Shown one piece after another: positions 50,716-60,079 of a stretch of 64,000 nt of DNA. Under the pieces are notes generated by a model. It saw nothing but the letters and a program-made list of their open reading frames with translations. It made no database searches and had not been told where the DNA came from. The DNA comes from UBA1930 sp943371535 (GTDB lineage: Bacteria > Bacteroidota > Bacteroidia > Chitinophagales > Chitinophagaceae): contig CALRVE020000010.1 in the NCBI GenBank assembly GCA_943371535.1, forward strand, positions 31,061-95,060. The letters are read 5' to 3'. Position 1 is the stretch's first letter, and every line of letters begins with the position of its first letter. Both the position numbers and the translations under genes were made by a program.

Positions 50716-53700
50716 ATGGTAAGAACTTTAGCGTTGATTATATTAATGATTGGTTTTTATGGCTCAAATTATGGTCAGCCAATTATTAAATTACGTACAG
50801 GAAATATTGTAAATAGAACACCTGAAATAAATCCTAATAATAGTAGTGCGTTCAATCATACTGTTTATAATCAACGGTATTATGTTTGGTTGCAGTTCAA
50901 TGCTTTTCCTACAGAAGCTGTAAAACAAAACCTTAAAGCTCAACAAGTAGAGTTGTATAATTATTTGCCAGAAAAAACATTTCTTGCATCTTTTCCTGTT
51001 CAATATAACTTCAATCAATTCAATAACCAAGCAATTATACATGGTGTAATTGCTCCATTACCACAGTATAAAATAGAACCATTGCTCAATGATCCTTCTT
51101 CTATTGCTTGGGCAGTTGAACAAGATAGTATAAGAAGTGTGTACATAAGCTTTATTCCTATTGTTTCTAGAGATGCTTTAGCAAATTTATTAGCAGAGCA
51201 ATCCAATTCATTTATACGCTTGCCTAATGAAGGCGGAACTGAATTAGTTATAAAAGCTACTATGAGCACCTTACAAAAAATAGCTGCTCATCCATTAGTT
51301 ACCTATATCGAACCAATAGGTGCTCCTCCTGTAAAAGAAGATTTACAAGGTATTACTAATCATAGAACTGGCATGATGCTTACAAGTGATAATTGGTTTG
51401 GAGGCAGAAAGCTAGATGGGGAAGGAGAAGTTATTGCAGTAGGTGACGATGGTTTTATTGGTCCACATATTGATTTTGCTGGTCGAATTGCTCTAAATGC
51501 CAATAATGCTGCTGCTGCAAATACACATGGAGATCATTGTGCAGGAATTGTATTAGGTGCAGGTAATTTAAATACAAATGTTCGTGGACAAGCTCCTGCT
51601 GCAACCTTAAGAGCTTATGATGGATATGCCGATTTTAATGGCTTCCCTTCTATTTACACAGTAGATAATGTTAGAATTACTTCGCATTCATTAGGACAAA
51701 CTTGTAACAACGGTTATAATAGCAATGCAAGAACAAGCGATCAACAAATAAGAGTTTATCCTTCTTTAATGCATGTTCATTCAACTGGAAATTCAGGTAA
51801 TACAAATTGTGGAGGCTTAAGTGGTGGATGGTTAACCATTACTGGAGGATACAAGGCTGGAAAAAATACGATTTCTGTAGGCAATGTAAACAAAACTGAT
51901 TTCATTAATTCTTCAAGTAGTAAAGGTCCTTTACCAGATGGTAGATTAAAGCCAGATATTACAGCTGTTGGAACAAGTGTAAACTCAACACAACCAAATA
52001 ATACTTTTGCATCAATGTCTGGAACTTCAATGGCTTGCCCTGCAGTAGCAGGTACATTGGCACTCCTCAATCAAGCGTATAAAAAGCAATACTTAAGTGA
52101 ACCAAACAGTGGTTTAATTAAAGCAATATTAATGAACACTGCCGATGATTTAGGTAATGAAGGCCCAGATTTTACCTATGGTTTTGGTAGAGTAAATGCA
52201 AGAAGAGCAGTTGAATGTATTGAAGGCAACAGATTCTTTAATGGTACAATTGCACAAAATGCAACGAATAGCCATATAATACAAATGCCTGCAAACGTGT
52301 TTAAAGCTAAAGTGATGGTTTATTGGGTTGACATGGAAGCATCGGCTGGTGCAAGTCCTAGTTTAGTGAATGATTTAAATGCTACATTAACTTCCCCTTC
52401 ATCTGCTGTTTTTCAACCTTGGCAACTATATGCTGGTGCAGTACCAACCAATGAAAGTTGTAATACACCTGCTGTTAAAGGCACAGATACATTGAATAAT
52501 GTTGAACAAATTGAAATTGATAATCCTACAAGTGGTGCTTATACCCTAAATGTTAGTGGAACAAAAGTACCAACTGGCTCACAAACATATTATGTGGTTA
52601 TAGAATATTTATACACCAATAATATAGTAGTCACTTATCCTAGCGGTGGAGAGTCTTTTGCTTCAAGAGAAGTGCAAAGAATTCGTTGGGATGCATCTGA
52701 AATGTTAGGAAGTTTCAACATAGATTATTCTTACGATGGAGGAAATACATGGAATTTTGTTGCTGCTGGTATTGGTGGAAGTGAACGTTATTTTGATTGG
52801 ACACTTCCGTCAGGGGTTACTTCTCTTGGTAGAGTTAGGGTTAGTAGAGGTGCAGCAAGTGATATAAGTGATACCAATTTTATTTCAATTAGTGTGCCCA
52901 ATATTACTAGTATTGTAGAAGCTTGTGCAGGTACAAGTACTGTTACATGGACATCAGCTCAAGGTGCTACAAGTTACGATGTGTTTAAACTTGGCACAAA
53001 GTTTATGGAGCTTGTGGCTAGCACTACCAATACTAGTATTAACTTAAATAATTTAGGTACCGACCCCAATTGGATTGCTGTAAGAGCATCAATGGGACCA
53101 AGAAGAAATGGAAGACGAGGCAACGCTATTAGCCATACCAATTCTTCTACAGCTGCTTGTTCTTTACCGTTACAACTAATTAGTTTTAGTGCTACAAAAA
53201 ATGGCAGAAATGGTATTTTGTCTTGGCAAACAGCACAAGAGCAAAACTTATTCAAGTTTATCATAGAAAGATCATCAACATCTTCATTTGAAGATATTAT
53301 TGAAGTTGGTTCTTTGCCAGCAAAGAATACTAGTAGAGGAAGTAGTTACACAATAACTGATCAAAAAATTACAAGTAATGGAGTATATTACTATCGATTA
53401 AAAATTGTAGAGTTTGATAAAACCATTTATAGTAATGTTCAAAGTTTAGAATGGAATTCTATAAAAAATAATTTATTGGTTTATCCAAATCCAGCTACCA
53501 AGGTATTAAATGTATTAACCCAAGAAAGTATTGGTTTAGCTCAAGTAGAATTGGTGAATGAAATTGGTGTAAGAGTATTTTCTAAATCTGCCAATTTAAT
53601 AGCAGGTAAACAAGAAACTATTCAAGTAGCTGCTTTACCTGCCGGAAACTATTTTTTAATTATTCGTTCTAACAAAAACAATCAAATAGTTTCTAAAGAA

Positions 53701-53721
53701 CAAATCGTAATTATGAAGTAA
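50716..53721 (+). CDS. S8-family serine protease (subtilase) with T9SS sorting domain
   Basis: Secreted subtilisin-like protease of 1001 aa with signal peptide (LALIILMIGFYGSNYGQ) and an N-terminal prodomain (about 20-210). Triad: Asp in VIAVGDDGFIGPHID, His in NTHGDHCAGIVLGAG, Ser in MSGTSMACPAVAGTLALL. A C-terminal half with two beta-sandwich domains follows (WDASEMLGSFNIDYSYDGGN; a fibronectin-like region). The last 75 residues (VYPNPATKVLNVL; ELVNEIGVRVFSKS; LPAGNYFLIIRSNKN) form a type A C-terminal sorting domain, so it should be exported by the type IX system to the surface or outside. The DSG of typical subtilases is DDG here. Confidence 0.93.
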   Translation: MVRTLALIILMIGFYGSNYGQPIIKLRTGNIVNRTPEINPNNSSAFNHTVYNQRYYVWLQFNAFPTEAVKQNLKAQQVELYNYLPEKTFLASFPVQYNFNQFNNQAIIHGVIAPLPQYKIEPLLNDPSSIAWAVEQDSIRSVYISFIPIVSRDALANLLAEQSNSFIRLPNEGGTELVIKATMSTLQKIAAHPLVTYIEPIGAPPVKEDLQGITNHRTGMMLTSDNWFGGRKLDGEGEVIAVGDDGFIGPHIDFAGRIALNANNAAAANTHGDHCAGIVLGAGNLNTNVRGQAPAATLRAYDGYADFNGFPSIYTVDNVRITSHSLGQTCNNGYNSNARTSDQQIRVYPSLMHVHSTGNSGNTNCGGLSGGWLTITGGYKAGKNTISVGNVNKTDFINSSSSKGPLPDGRLKPDITAVGTSVNSTQPNNTFASMSGTSMACPAVAGTLALLNQAYKKQYLSEPNSGLIKAILMNTADDLGNEGPDFTYGFGRVNARRAVECIEGNRFFNGTIAQNATNSHIIQMPANVFKAKVMVYWVDMEASAGASPSLVNDLNATLTSPSSAVFQPWQLYAGAVPTNESCNTPAVKGTDTLNNVEQIEIDNPTSGAYTLNVSGTKVPTGSQTYYVVIEYLYTNNIVVTYPSGGESFASREVQRIRWDASEMLGSFNIDYSYDGGNTWNFVAAGIGGSERYFDWTLPSGVTSLGRVRVSRGAASDISDTNFISISVPNITSIVEACAGTSTVTWTSAQGATSYDVFKLGTKFMELVASTTNTSINLNNLGTDPNWIAVRASMGPRRNGRRGNAISHTNSSTAACSLPLQLISFSATKNGRNGILSWQTAQEQNLFKFIIERSSTSSFEDIIEVGSLPAKNTSRGSSYTITDQKITSNGVYYYRLKIVEFDKTIYSNVQSLEWNSIKNNLLVYPNPATKVLNVLTQESIGLAQVELVNEIGVRVFSKSANLIAGKQETIQVAALPAGNYFLIIRSNKNNQIVSKEQIVIMK

Positions 53722-53729
53722 AATATTTT

Positions 53730-53765
53730 CAACCTACATGTTTTTGTTTGAATACATGTAGGTTG
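53730..53765 (+). terminator. intrinsic terminator after the subtilase gene
   Basis: CAACCTACATGT / ACATGTAGGTTG, 12 perfect pairs, 12-base loop, then ATTTTTT. Confidence 0.85.
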
Positions 53766-53805
53766 ATTTTTTATTTACTCATAAGTCCTAATTTTAAAAA
53801 GCACA

Positions 53806-54543
53806 ATGAATTTTTTTACACATTTTGGTAGATACATTTTAATGCTCAAAGGCATGTTTAGCAAGCCTGAAAACAATAGAATGTATTGGAAAGAATTTAT
53901 GCACCAATGTGTTGAAATTGGGGTAGGAGCATTGCCTATAGTAATAATTATTTCTTTGTTTTTGGGTGCAGTAACTACTGTGCAAACTGCCTATCAGTTA
54001 GTAACTCCCTTAGTTCCCCAAACTACTATTGCAGTAATTGTAAGAGATAGTATTATTTTAGAATTGGCACCTACAGTTTTAAGTATTGTATTAGCAGGAG
54101 TTGTGGGTAGTAAAATTGCTAGTGAACTAGGGAATATGCAAACCACAGAGCAAATCGATGCACAAGAAATTATGGGTATTAATACCAAAAACTATTTAAT
54201 ACTTCCTAAAATATTTGCAGCGTTAGTGGTAGTGCCTTGTTTAGTTGCTTTGTCTGCCGTTTTAGGTATTTGGGGTGGAAGAACAGCTGGTGCAATGAGT
54301 GGAATTATTGCTACCGATATTTTTGATATTGGCTTACGTCAAAACTTTAAACCTTACAATGTGTTTTTTGCTTTAACTAAGGCCTATTCTTTTGCCTTTA
54401 TTTTAAGTAGTATACCTGCTTATTTTGGATATCATGTGAAAGGAGGAGCACTAGAAATTGGGCAAGCAAGTACAAAAGCTGTGGTTGTAAGTTGTATTTT
54501 AATTCTTTTAGCCGATTATGTTTTAGCAGCACTTTTATTATAA
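53806..54543 (+). CDS. mlaE: MlaE-family ABC transporter permease
   Basis: Inner-membrane permease of the Mla/Mce lipid transport system that keeps outer-membrane lipid asymmetry. The 245 aa have about five membrane segments and the MlaE signature: GVGALPIVIIISLFLGAVTT near the N-terminus, DSIILELAPTVLSIVLAGVV and the EQIDAQEIMGINTKNYLILP loop. It is normally followed by mlaF (ATPase) and mlaD; neither is here, and the next gene is rpmI under its own promoter. Confidence 0.93.
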   Translation: MNFFTHFGRYILMLKGMFSKPENNRMYWKEFMHQCVEIGVGALPIVIIISLFLGAVTTVQTAYQLVTPLVPQTTIAVIVRDSIILELAPTVLSIVLAGVVGSKIASELGNMQTTEQIDAQEIMGINTKNYLILPKIFAALVVVPCLVALSAVLGIWGGRTAGAMSGIIATDIFDIGLRQNFKPYNVFFALTKAYSFAFILSSIPAYFGYHVKGGALEIGQASTKAVVVSCILILLADYVLAALLL

Positions 54544-54646
54544 ATAATCTGCTTAGGGTTAAATGTTATTATAATTTTCACACACACTCAACTCACTAAT
54601 AACCAATCCCTATTCACGAATCTTCCACTCAACATTCAATAAAATA

Positions 54647-54677
54647 TTGGTCAATCAATTCATTTTCCCTACTTTTG
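54647..54677 (+). promoter_or_regulatory. rpmI-rplT promoter
   Basis: TTGG (54647-54650) and TACTTTTG (54670-54677), spacer 19; close to TTTG-N19-TAnnTTTG. The transcript would have a leader of about 95 bases. Confidence 0.7.
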
Positions 54678-54681
54678 CAGC

Positions 54682-54771
54682 CCGAAATAAAAATTTCGGA
54701 CATTTCCCACATGGCTCAACAAGTGTACTCCTGTGAGTAACGCCAGTAGGGTGTAATCTTTAACAAGATTA
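54682..54771 (+). promoter_or_regulatory. structured 5' leader of rpmI-rplT
   Basis: Three hairpins can be drawn: CCGAAAT-AAAA-ATTTCGG (54682-54699), TACTC-CTGT-GAGTA (54726-54739), and TAATCTT-TAAC-AAGATTA (54754-54771) followed by TTTT and the rpmI ATG. L20 represses this operon through its mRNA leader in other bacteria. The last hairpin plus T-run abutting the start codon could be an attenuator or could hide the ribosome binding site. Confidence 0.5.
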
Positions 54772-54775
54772 TTTT

Positions 54776-54973
54776 ATGCCAAAAGTAAAAACAAATTCCA
54801 GTGCTAAAAAACGCTTCAAAGTAACTGGAACAGGTGAAATTACCTTTCAAAAGCCTTTTAAACGCCACATCTTAACCAAAAAATCTAAGAAACGTAAGCG
54901 TAACATGCGTAAAGCAGGTATCGTTGGATCTACAAACAAAGATTTTGTTCAAAGATTATTGGGTTTAAAATAA
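54776..54973 (+). CDS. rpmI: 50S ribosomal protein L35
   Basis: Small basic large-subunit protein of 65 aa with the family segments PKVKTNSSAKKRFKVTGTGE and RHILTKKSKKRKRNMRKAG. Followed 97 bases later by rplT as usual. In most bacteria infC precedes rpmI; here the operon starts at rpmI with its own promoter and leader, and infC must be elsewhere. Confidence 0.97.
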   Translation: MPKVKTNSSAKKRFKVTGTGEITFQKPFKRHILTKKSKKRKRNMRKAGIVGSTNKDFVQRLLGLK

Positions 54974-55070
54974 GCTCCTTTATTACCCTCGAAGGAAAAT
55001 TGAAACATTATTCACCATTTTAGTATTGAACATTTATTGGTTCAACCCTAAAATTTCAAATTAGTTAAAC

Positions 55071-55415
55071 ATGCCACGTTCAAAAAATGCAGTAGCTTCT
55101 AGAGCTCGCAGAAAAAGGATTTTAAAACAAGCCAAAGGCTTTTATGGTAAACGTAAAAATGTATATACCGTTGCCAAAAATATTGTAGAAAAAGGTCAAA
55201 CCTACGCTTACGTTGGTCGTAAGTTAAAGAAAAGAGAATACCGTCAATTATGGATTGCACGTATTAATGCAGCTGTAAGAGAAGAAGGATTAACCTACAG
55301 CGTATTTATTAATAAATTAGCTGTAAAAGGTATTGAATTAGACAGAAAAGTATTGGCCGATTTAGCTATGAACAACCCAGAAAGCTTTAAAGCTTTAGTT
55401 GCTTCTGTTAAGTAA
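55071..55415 (+). CDS. rplT: 50S ribosomal protein L20
   Basis: Early-assembly 23S rRNA-binding protein, 114 aa, starting PRSKNAVASRARRKRILKQA and containing GRKLKKREYRQLWIARINAA, the standard L20 sequence. It is the likely autoregulator of this operon through the leader at 54682-54771. Ends at a strong terminator. Confidence 0.97.
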   Translation: MPRSKNAVASRARRKRILKQAKGFYGKRKNVYTVAKNIVEKGQTYAYVGRKLKKREYRQLWIARINAAVREEGLTYSVFINKLAVKGIELDRKVLADLAMNNPESFKALVASVK

Positions 55416-55435
55416 TTGAGCTCAAACAACGATAT

Positions 55436-55469
55436 AAAAAGTCGGAGATTTTTTCATCTCCGACTTTTT
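55436..55469 (+). terminator. intrinsic terminator after rplT
   Basis: AAAAAGTCGGAGAT / ATCTCCGACTTTTT, 14 perfect pairs, loop TTTTTC, T-tract inside and after the stem. Confidence 0.9.
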
Positions 55470-55501
55470 TGTTTTTTACATCTTCCAAACGATTACTTTT
55501 G
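55468..55501 (+). promoter_or_regulatory. arginine decarboxylase promoter
   Basis: TTTG (55468-55471), taken from the T-tract of the rplT terminator, spacer 22, TACTTTTG (55494-55501), 45 bases before the ATG. The spacer is longer than ideal. Confidence 0.5.
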
Positions 55502-55546
55502 TTACCTAAAAAATTATACTCCACGTATTAACCAGTTTTTAAAAGA

Positions 55547-56974
55547 ATGACAAACAGTTACACCTCGCTGGTGAATCAAACCTTTCACTTCCCGCAAGAA
55601 GGGTTTAATTTAAACGACAACGACTACCTTACATTTAATGGAATTGATTTAAAGCCTATCATTGAAAAATATGGTACGCCTCTTAAATTAACTTATTTGC
55701 CTAAAATTGGAATGCAGATTAATAAGGCAAAAAAAATGTTTGAAACCGCTTTTAAAAAACATAAGTACGAGGGGTCTTATAACTACTGTTATTGTACTAA
55801 AAGCTCTCACTTTTCTTTTGTGGTAGAGGAAGCGTTAAAGCATAACATTAACTTAGAAACTTCTTTTGCATACGATATAGAAATTATCAATCAACTATAC
55901 AAACGTAGAAAAATTACTAAAGACATTTTCATTGTTTGTAATGGGTTTAAGCAAAAAAGTTACACTAGCCGAATAGCTAAATTAATTAACAGTGGGTTCA
56001 AAAATGTAATTCCTGTTTTAGATAATGTAGAAGAACTAAAAGCCTATAAAAGAAGTGTAAAACAACCTTTTAAATTAGGCATTAGAGTTGCTGCGGAAGA
56101 AGAACCTAATTTTCCGTTTTATACCAGTCGTTTGGGTATTAGACAAAAAGATATTTTAGAATTTTATGTAGATGAAATTGAAGGCAATGAAGATAAGTTT
56201 CAGCTTAAAATGTTACATATTTTTTTAAACAAAGGCATTAAAGACGATATTTATTATTGGAGTGAATTGAATAAAATCATCAACTTATATTGTCAGCTGA
56301 AAAAGATTTGTCCTGAATTAGATTCTATCAATATTGGTGGTGGTTTCCCTATTAAACATTCATTGGGTTTTGATTACGATTATCAATTCATGATCAATGA
56401 AATTGTAAGTAATATTAAAAAAGCTTGCAAGAAGGCCAAGGTTCCAATGCCACATATTTTTACCGAATTTGGTAGTTACACTGTGGGCGAAAGTATGGCA
56501 CATATTTATAGTGTTATTGCTGAGAAACAACAAAATGATAGAGAAACTTGGTATATGATTGATTCGTCTTTCATTACTACTTTGCCCGATACTTGGGGTA
56601 TTGGAGAAAAGTTTTTAATGCTGCCTATTAATAAATGGGATAATGAGTATCATCGAGTTGTGTTAGGAGGAATTACCTGCGATAGCCACGATTATTACGA
56701 TAGTGAAGAACATATTAATGAAGTATTCTTGCCCAAAATAAAAAGTAATAAAGATGCCGATGTAGAAAATCAAGAACCATTGTATGTGGGCTTTTTTCAT
56801 ACAGGTGCATATCAAGATCAAATTAGTGGTTATGGTGGTATAAAACATTGTTTAATTCCATCGCCCAAACACGTAATTATTGAGTACGATAAAAATGGAG
56901 TGCTAGAAGATTGGGTGTACGCCAAAGAACAAACAGCAGCTAGTATGCTGAAAATTTTAGGTTATTTACGTTAA
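55547..56974 (+). CDS. speA: biosynthetic arginine decarboxylase (PLP fold III)
   Basis: Decarboxylates arginine to agmatine for polyamine synthesis. The 475 aa are a fold-III (alanine racemase-like) decarboxylase. The PLP lysine is K85 in YCYCTKSSHFSFVVEEAL; the glycine-rich phosphate site is INIGGGFPIKHSLGFDYDYQ, and GYGGIKHCLIPSPKHV closes the C-terminal domain. It is much shorter than E. coli SpeA (about 650 aa) and corresponds to the Bacteroidota type annotated as arginine decarboxylase. Diaminopimelate or carboxynorspermidine decarboxylase are fold relatives that I consider less likely. Confidence 0.85.
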   Translation: MTNSYTSLVNQTFHFPQEGFNLNDNDYLTFNGIDLKPIIEKYGTPLKLTYLPKIGMQINKAKKMFETAFKKHKYEGSYNYCYCTKSSHFSFVVEEALKHNINLETSFAYDIEIINQLYKRRKITKDIFIVCNGFKQKSYTSRIAKLINSGFKNVIPVLDNVEELKAYKRSVKQPFKLGIRVAAEEEPNFPFYTSRLGIRQKDILEFYVDEIEGNEDKFQLKMLHIFLNKGIKDDIYYWSELNKIINLYCQLKKICPELDSINIGGGFPIKHSLGFDYDYQFMINEIVSNIKKACKKAKVPMPHIFTEFGSYTVGESMAHIYSVIAEKQQNDRETWYMIDSSFITTLPDTWGIGEKFLMLPINKWDNEYHRVVLGGITCDSHDYYDSEEHINEVFLPKIKSNKDADVENQEPLYVGFFHTGAYQDQISGYGGIKHCLIPSPKHVIIEYDKNGVLEDWVYAKEQTAASMLKILGYLR

Positions 56975-57001
56975 TTATATTTTCAATTATTTAAACATTT
57001 T

Positions 57002-57724
57002 ATGAAGAAGATTTTATTATTACTTACAGCATTGCCAGTTGTAGCAATTGCACAAAAAACAATAAAACCAACTGCACCTGCAAAAAAAGCAGTTGTAGCT
57101 AAAGCACCTGTAAAGAAAGTGTATAAATCAGGCTTAGATTCTTTAAGTTATGCATTGGGAACAAGAATAGCTTTAAACTTAAATGCCAATAATATTGATA
57201 CTTTAAACTACAATGCATTTGTAGAGGGTATTAAAGATGTGTTGAAAAAATCTACTTTAAAATTTGATGATAATACTTGTAACGAAATCATCAATGTTCA
57301 ATTGCAAAAGTTAGCTAGCAAAGGATCACAAAAAGAAAAAGATGCTAGTGCAAAATTTTTAGCAGCCAATAAAAAGAAAGCAGGGGTTATAACTACTGCT
57401 AGTGGTTTGCAATATGAAGTAATTACAATGGGTACTGGTATAAAACCAACAGCAGAAGATACAGTAGTTTGTCATTATGCAGGTACATTAATCAATGGAA
57501 AAGAATTTGACAATAGTTACAAACGTGGCGAACCAATTAGCTTTCCTGTAACTGGCGTAATTAAGGGTTGGACAGAAGCCGTACAATTAATGCCTAAAGG
57601 CAGTAAATGGAAATTATATATTCCAAGTGAATTAGGTTATGGCGATAGAGGTGCCGGTGGAGATATTCCTGGTGGTGCTGCTTTAATTTTTGAAGTAGAA
57701 TTGGTAGATGTAAAAGTGAAGTAG
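57002..57724 (+). CDS. FKBP-type peptidyl-prolyl cis-trans isomerase, exported
   Basis: Periplasmic proline isomerase/chaperone. The 240 aa have a signal peptide (LLLLTALPVVAIAQ), a Lys/Ala/Pro linker (PTAPAKKAVVAKAPVKKVY), an FkpA/Mip-type N-terminal dimerisation domain (SYALGTRIALNLNANNIDTL) and a C-terminal FKBP domain with TASGLQYEVITMGTG, GTLINGKEFDNSYKRGEPIS and WKLYIPSELGYGDRGAGGDI. All aromatic active-site positions look intact. It follows the arginine decarboxylase by 27 bases but is functionally separate. Confidence 0.94.
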   Translation: MKKILLLLTALPVVAIAQKTIKPTAPAKKAVVAKAPVKKVYKSGLDSLSYALGTRIALNLNANNIDTLNYNAFVEGIKDVLKKSTLKFDDNTCNEIINVQLQKLASKGSQKEKDASAKFLAANKKKAGVITTASGLQYEVITMGTGIKPTAEDTVVCHYAGTLINGKEFDNSYKRGEPISFPVTGVIKGWTEAVQLMPKGSKWKLYIPSELGYGDRGAGGDIPGGAALIFEVELVDVKVK

Positions 57725-57741
57725 AAAATTTAAAATAATAA

Positions 57742-57776
57742 AAAGCCATTCATGATCTGCAAACATGAATGGCTTT
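57742..57776 (+). terminator. intrinsic terminator after the FKBP gene
   Basis: AAAGCCATTCATG / CATGAATGGCTTT, 13 perfect pairs, 9-base loop, then a weak T-run (CTTG). Confidence 0.75.
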
Positions 57777-57861
57777 CTTGTTGCTAGTTTTTGTTTATTT
57801 TTAGTGCATTAATCATTACATTCATAATGCTTCTATTTATAATTTTCTAAAACTATTTACA

Positions 57862-58413
57862 ATGAAAATTTTTATACGTTCAATAGTAATTATTTGTTTA
57901 ATACTAGTTGGTTTTTTTGCAAATGCCCAAAAAGGTAAAGTGAAAAAATGGCAATTTAGTGCTGGTGCCGAAGTGTTATTCCCAGAAACAAGTATTAGAA
58001 ATTCACTCAATACTGGTTTTGGTTTTAGTGCAGAAGCCGAATACGATTTTACTGAACATACTGGTGTAACCATAAATGCTACTTTTGGTAACTTAACAGC
58101 AAAAAAAAATGTAGTAGGTTCACCGTCTGCTACTGAATTATCTAACCTTCAAATATTTGCTTTAAAGCCGGGCTTCCGATACTATTTAGGAAACTTTTAT
58201 ACAACTGGTGAGGCTGGAGTTGCTTTTTTAAAAGGCGAAATTGATGATACGAGATTTACTTTCACTATTGGGCTTGGCGATAAAATTGCAATAAATAAAA
58301 GCAGTTTTTTAGATGTAAGTGTTCGTCATGAAACTTGGGTAGGAAATGTGGGATTTTTAGGGGCAAATGGCAATCCATCTGTAATAGGGCTAAGAGTTGC
58401 TTATTGTTTTTAG
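57862..58413 (+). CDS. small outer-membrane beta-barrel protein
   Basis: The 183 aa have a signal peptide (FIRSIVIICLILVGFFANAQ) and then about eight amphipathic strands with Gly/aromatic alternation (WQFSAGAEVLFPETSIRNSL, FRYYLGNFYTTGEAGVAFLK) ending in LRVAYCF, an aromatic C-terminal residue as in OmpX/OprF-type barrels. Likely an eight-strand outer-membrane protein of the OMP_b-brl class; function unknown. Monocistronic between a terminator and a convergent gene. Confidence 0.8.
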   Translation: MKIFIRSIVIICLILVGFFANAQKGKVKKWQFSAGAEVLFPETSIRNSLNTGFGFSAEAEYDFTEHTGVTINATFGNLTAKKNVVGSPSATELSNLQIFALKPGFRYYLGNFYTTGEAGVAFLKGEIDDTRFTFTIGLGDKIAINKSSFLDVSVRHETWVGNVGFLGANGNPSVIGLRVAYCF

Positions 58414-58579
58414 ATGTTTGAGAATTTTTTTGGTGTGCTTTAGCTAAAGTTTGTCTCATCTTTAATTAGATAATCCTATCAATTTTTAAAAAACGAAAAG
58501 TTTAAATAGTGATCATCTTATTTGAAAATTATTTTCATTTGATCTATTCAAAAGAGCATCTGAAAAATTCAACATTTAT

Positions 58580-60079
58580 TTATACGTATAACCCAATTAA
58601 TAAGATAATAGCACAAGCAAAAAATAGCAGTATTAAAAAAGGGGTGATAAATTTCATCCAAACTTTTAAACTCACATTCACCATAGCTAAACTAGGTAGT
58701 ATTAATCCAGTAGGTGTTATAAATCCCATAATGCCCATACCCATTAAATAACTGTTTACAATTTCTTTACCAGGCACATGTACAATAATGGCCAATGCAC
58801 CTAAGATAGGCATTGTTAAAACTGCCATCCCACTTGAAGAAGCAATAAACAACGTGAACAACATATACAAAGCCAACAACAATAAAATAAAAATAGCTGG
58901 CGGCATAGATCCAATTGTTTTGGTAGTATAAAACAAAATGGAGTCACTAATATTTCCTTCATTCAATACAATGGTTACACCTCTAGCAATACCCACAATA
59001 AAAGCAACAGATAACAAACTTTCAGCTCCTTTAATAAATTGCTGAATAAAAACTTGTTCTTTCATTTTGGTAACAACCACTATTAAAAGTGAAGATGCTA
59101 CAAACAAACTCGTCATTTCTAATAACCACCATTTATAAAAGATTACACCAATAATCATGGTTAAAAAACTAGCTGAGAAAATGAGTAATAATAGTTTGGT
59201 TTGTAAGCTGAGTTTTTCAATTATTGCATCGTTTGTTGTAGTTGGTTCATATAAAGATTTTACAGAACCATCTATTTTAAACACCAAAGATTCTGTTGGA
59301 TTGGCTTTAATTTTTTTTGCATAACGCAGAATATACCAAATGAGCAATGAGGTTGTTACAATGAATAAGATGATTCTCTCATTTATGCCATCTGACCAAT
59401 TAATGCCAGCAGCATTAGAAGCAATTATGGTAGAGAATGGATTACTAAAAGAAGATAATGTTCCCATTTGAGAACCTCCAAAAATAATTGCAGCAGGTAC
59501 CAATAAATCGTATCCAGCAGCAAGAAATAAAGGCACTAAAACTGGATAAAAAATCAAGGTTTCCTCCGCCATACCAAATGTGGTTCCTCCTAAGGCAAAA
59601 AGTGTGGTTAAAACAATAATCAATAAATACTCTTTGCCTTTTAGCTTATAAGCTAAATATGAAACGCCTTTAAACAAAGCAGCACTATCATTAAAAATGC
59701 CAATAAATCCACCTAAAACCAACGTGAGTAAAATAATATCTATGCTTTCATAAATGCCTTTAATTGGGGCTTGAATAATGGTTAATAAACCAGCACTATT
59801 ACTTTCTTTTTTATAGTAAGTATTAGGTACTGAAACTGGTTTTAAAATATCGCCATTGGCAAATTTTTCTAATGGAATTAATACTTTCAAACTATCTAAA
59901 GTATGTTGTGTGAACGGTAATGGTACCATTCCATCTTTTTGTTTCAGCATAAACTGTTTATCAACCACACTTAACTTGTGGTATTCTCCAGCAGGTATTA
60001 ACCATGTAGCCAATGCAGCCAGAATAACTACAATAAATAAAATAGTAATGGGTTGCGGAAATGCTCTTTTAGCTTTCAT
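58580..60079 (-). CDS. YfcC-family basic amino acid / C4-dicarboxylate-type membrane carrier
   Basis: Integral membrane transporter of 499 aa with 11-13 hydrophobic segments. PQPITILFIVVILAALATWL plus IPAGEYHK at the N-terminus and LGGTTFGMAEETLIFYPVLV in the middle are typical of YfcC (DcuC/ArgD-like superfamily), as is GGSQMGTLSSFSNPFSTIIA. Large periplasmic loop at about 40-100. Substrate not determinable; peptides, arginine/ornithine or dicarboxylates have been suggested for relatives. Isolated on the minus strand, divergent from grpE. Confidence 0.85.
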   Translation of the reverse strand: MKAKRAFPQPITILFIVVILAALATWLIPAGEYHKLSVVDKQFMLKQKDGMVPLPFTQHTLDSLKVLIPLEKFANGDILKPVSVPNTYYKKESNSAGLLTIIQAPIKGIYESIDIILLTLVLGGFIGIFNDSAALFKGVSYLAYKLKGKEYLLIIVLTTLFALGGTTFGMAEETLIFYPVLVPLFLAAGYDLLVPAAIIFGGSQMGTLSSFSNPFSTIIASNAAGINWSDGINERIILFIVTTSLLIWYILRYAKKIKANPTESLVFKIDGSVKSLYEPTTTNDAIIEKLSLQTKLLLLIFSASFLTMIIGVIFYKWWLLEMTSLFVASSLLIVVVTKMKEQVFIQQFIKGAESLLSVAFIVGIARGVTIVLNEGNISDSILFYTTKTIGSMPPAIFILLLLALYMLFTLFIASSSGMAVLTMPILGALAIIVHVPGKEIVNSYLMGMGIMGFITPTGLILPSLAMVNVSLKVWMKFITPFLILLFFACAIILLIGLYV

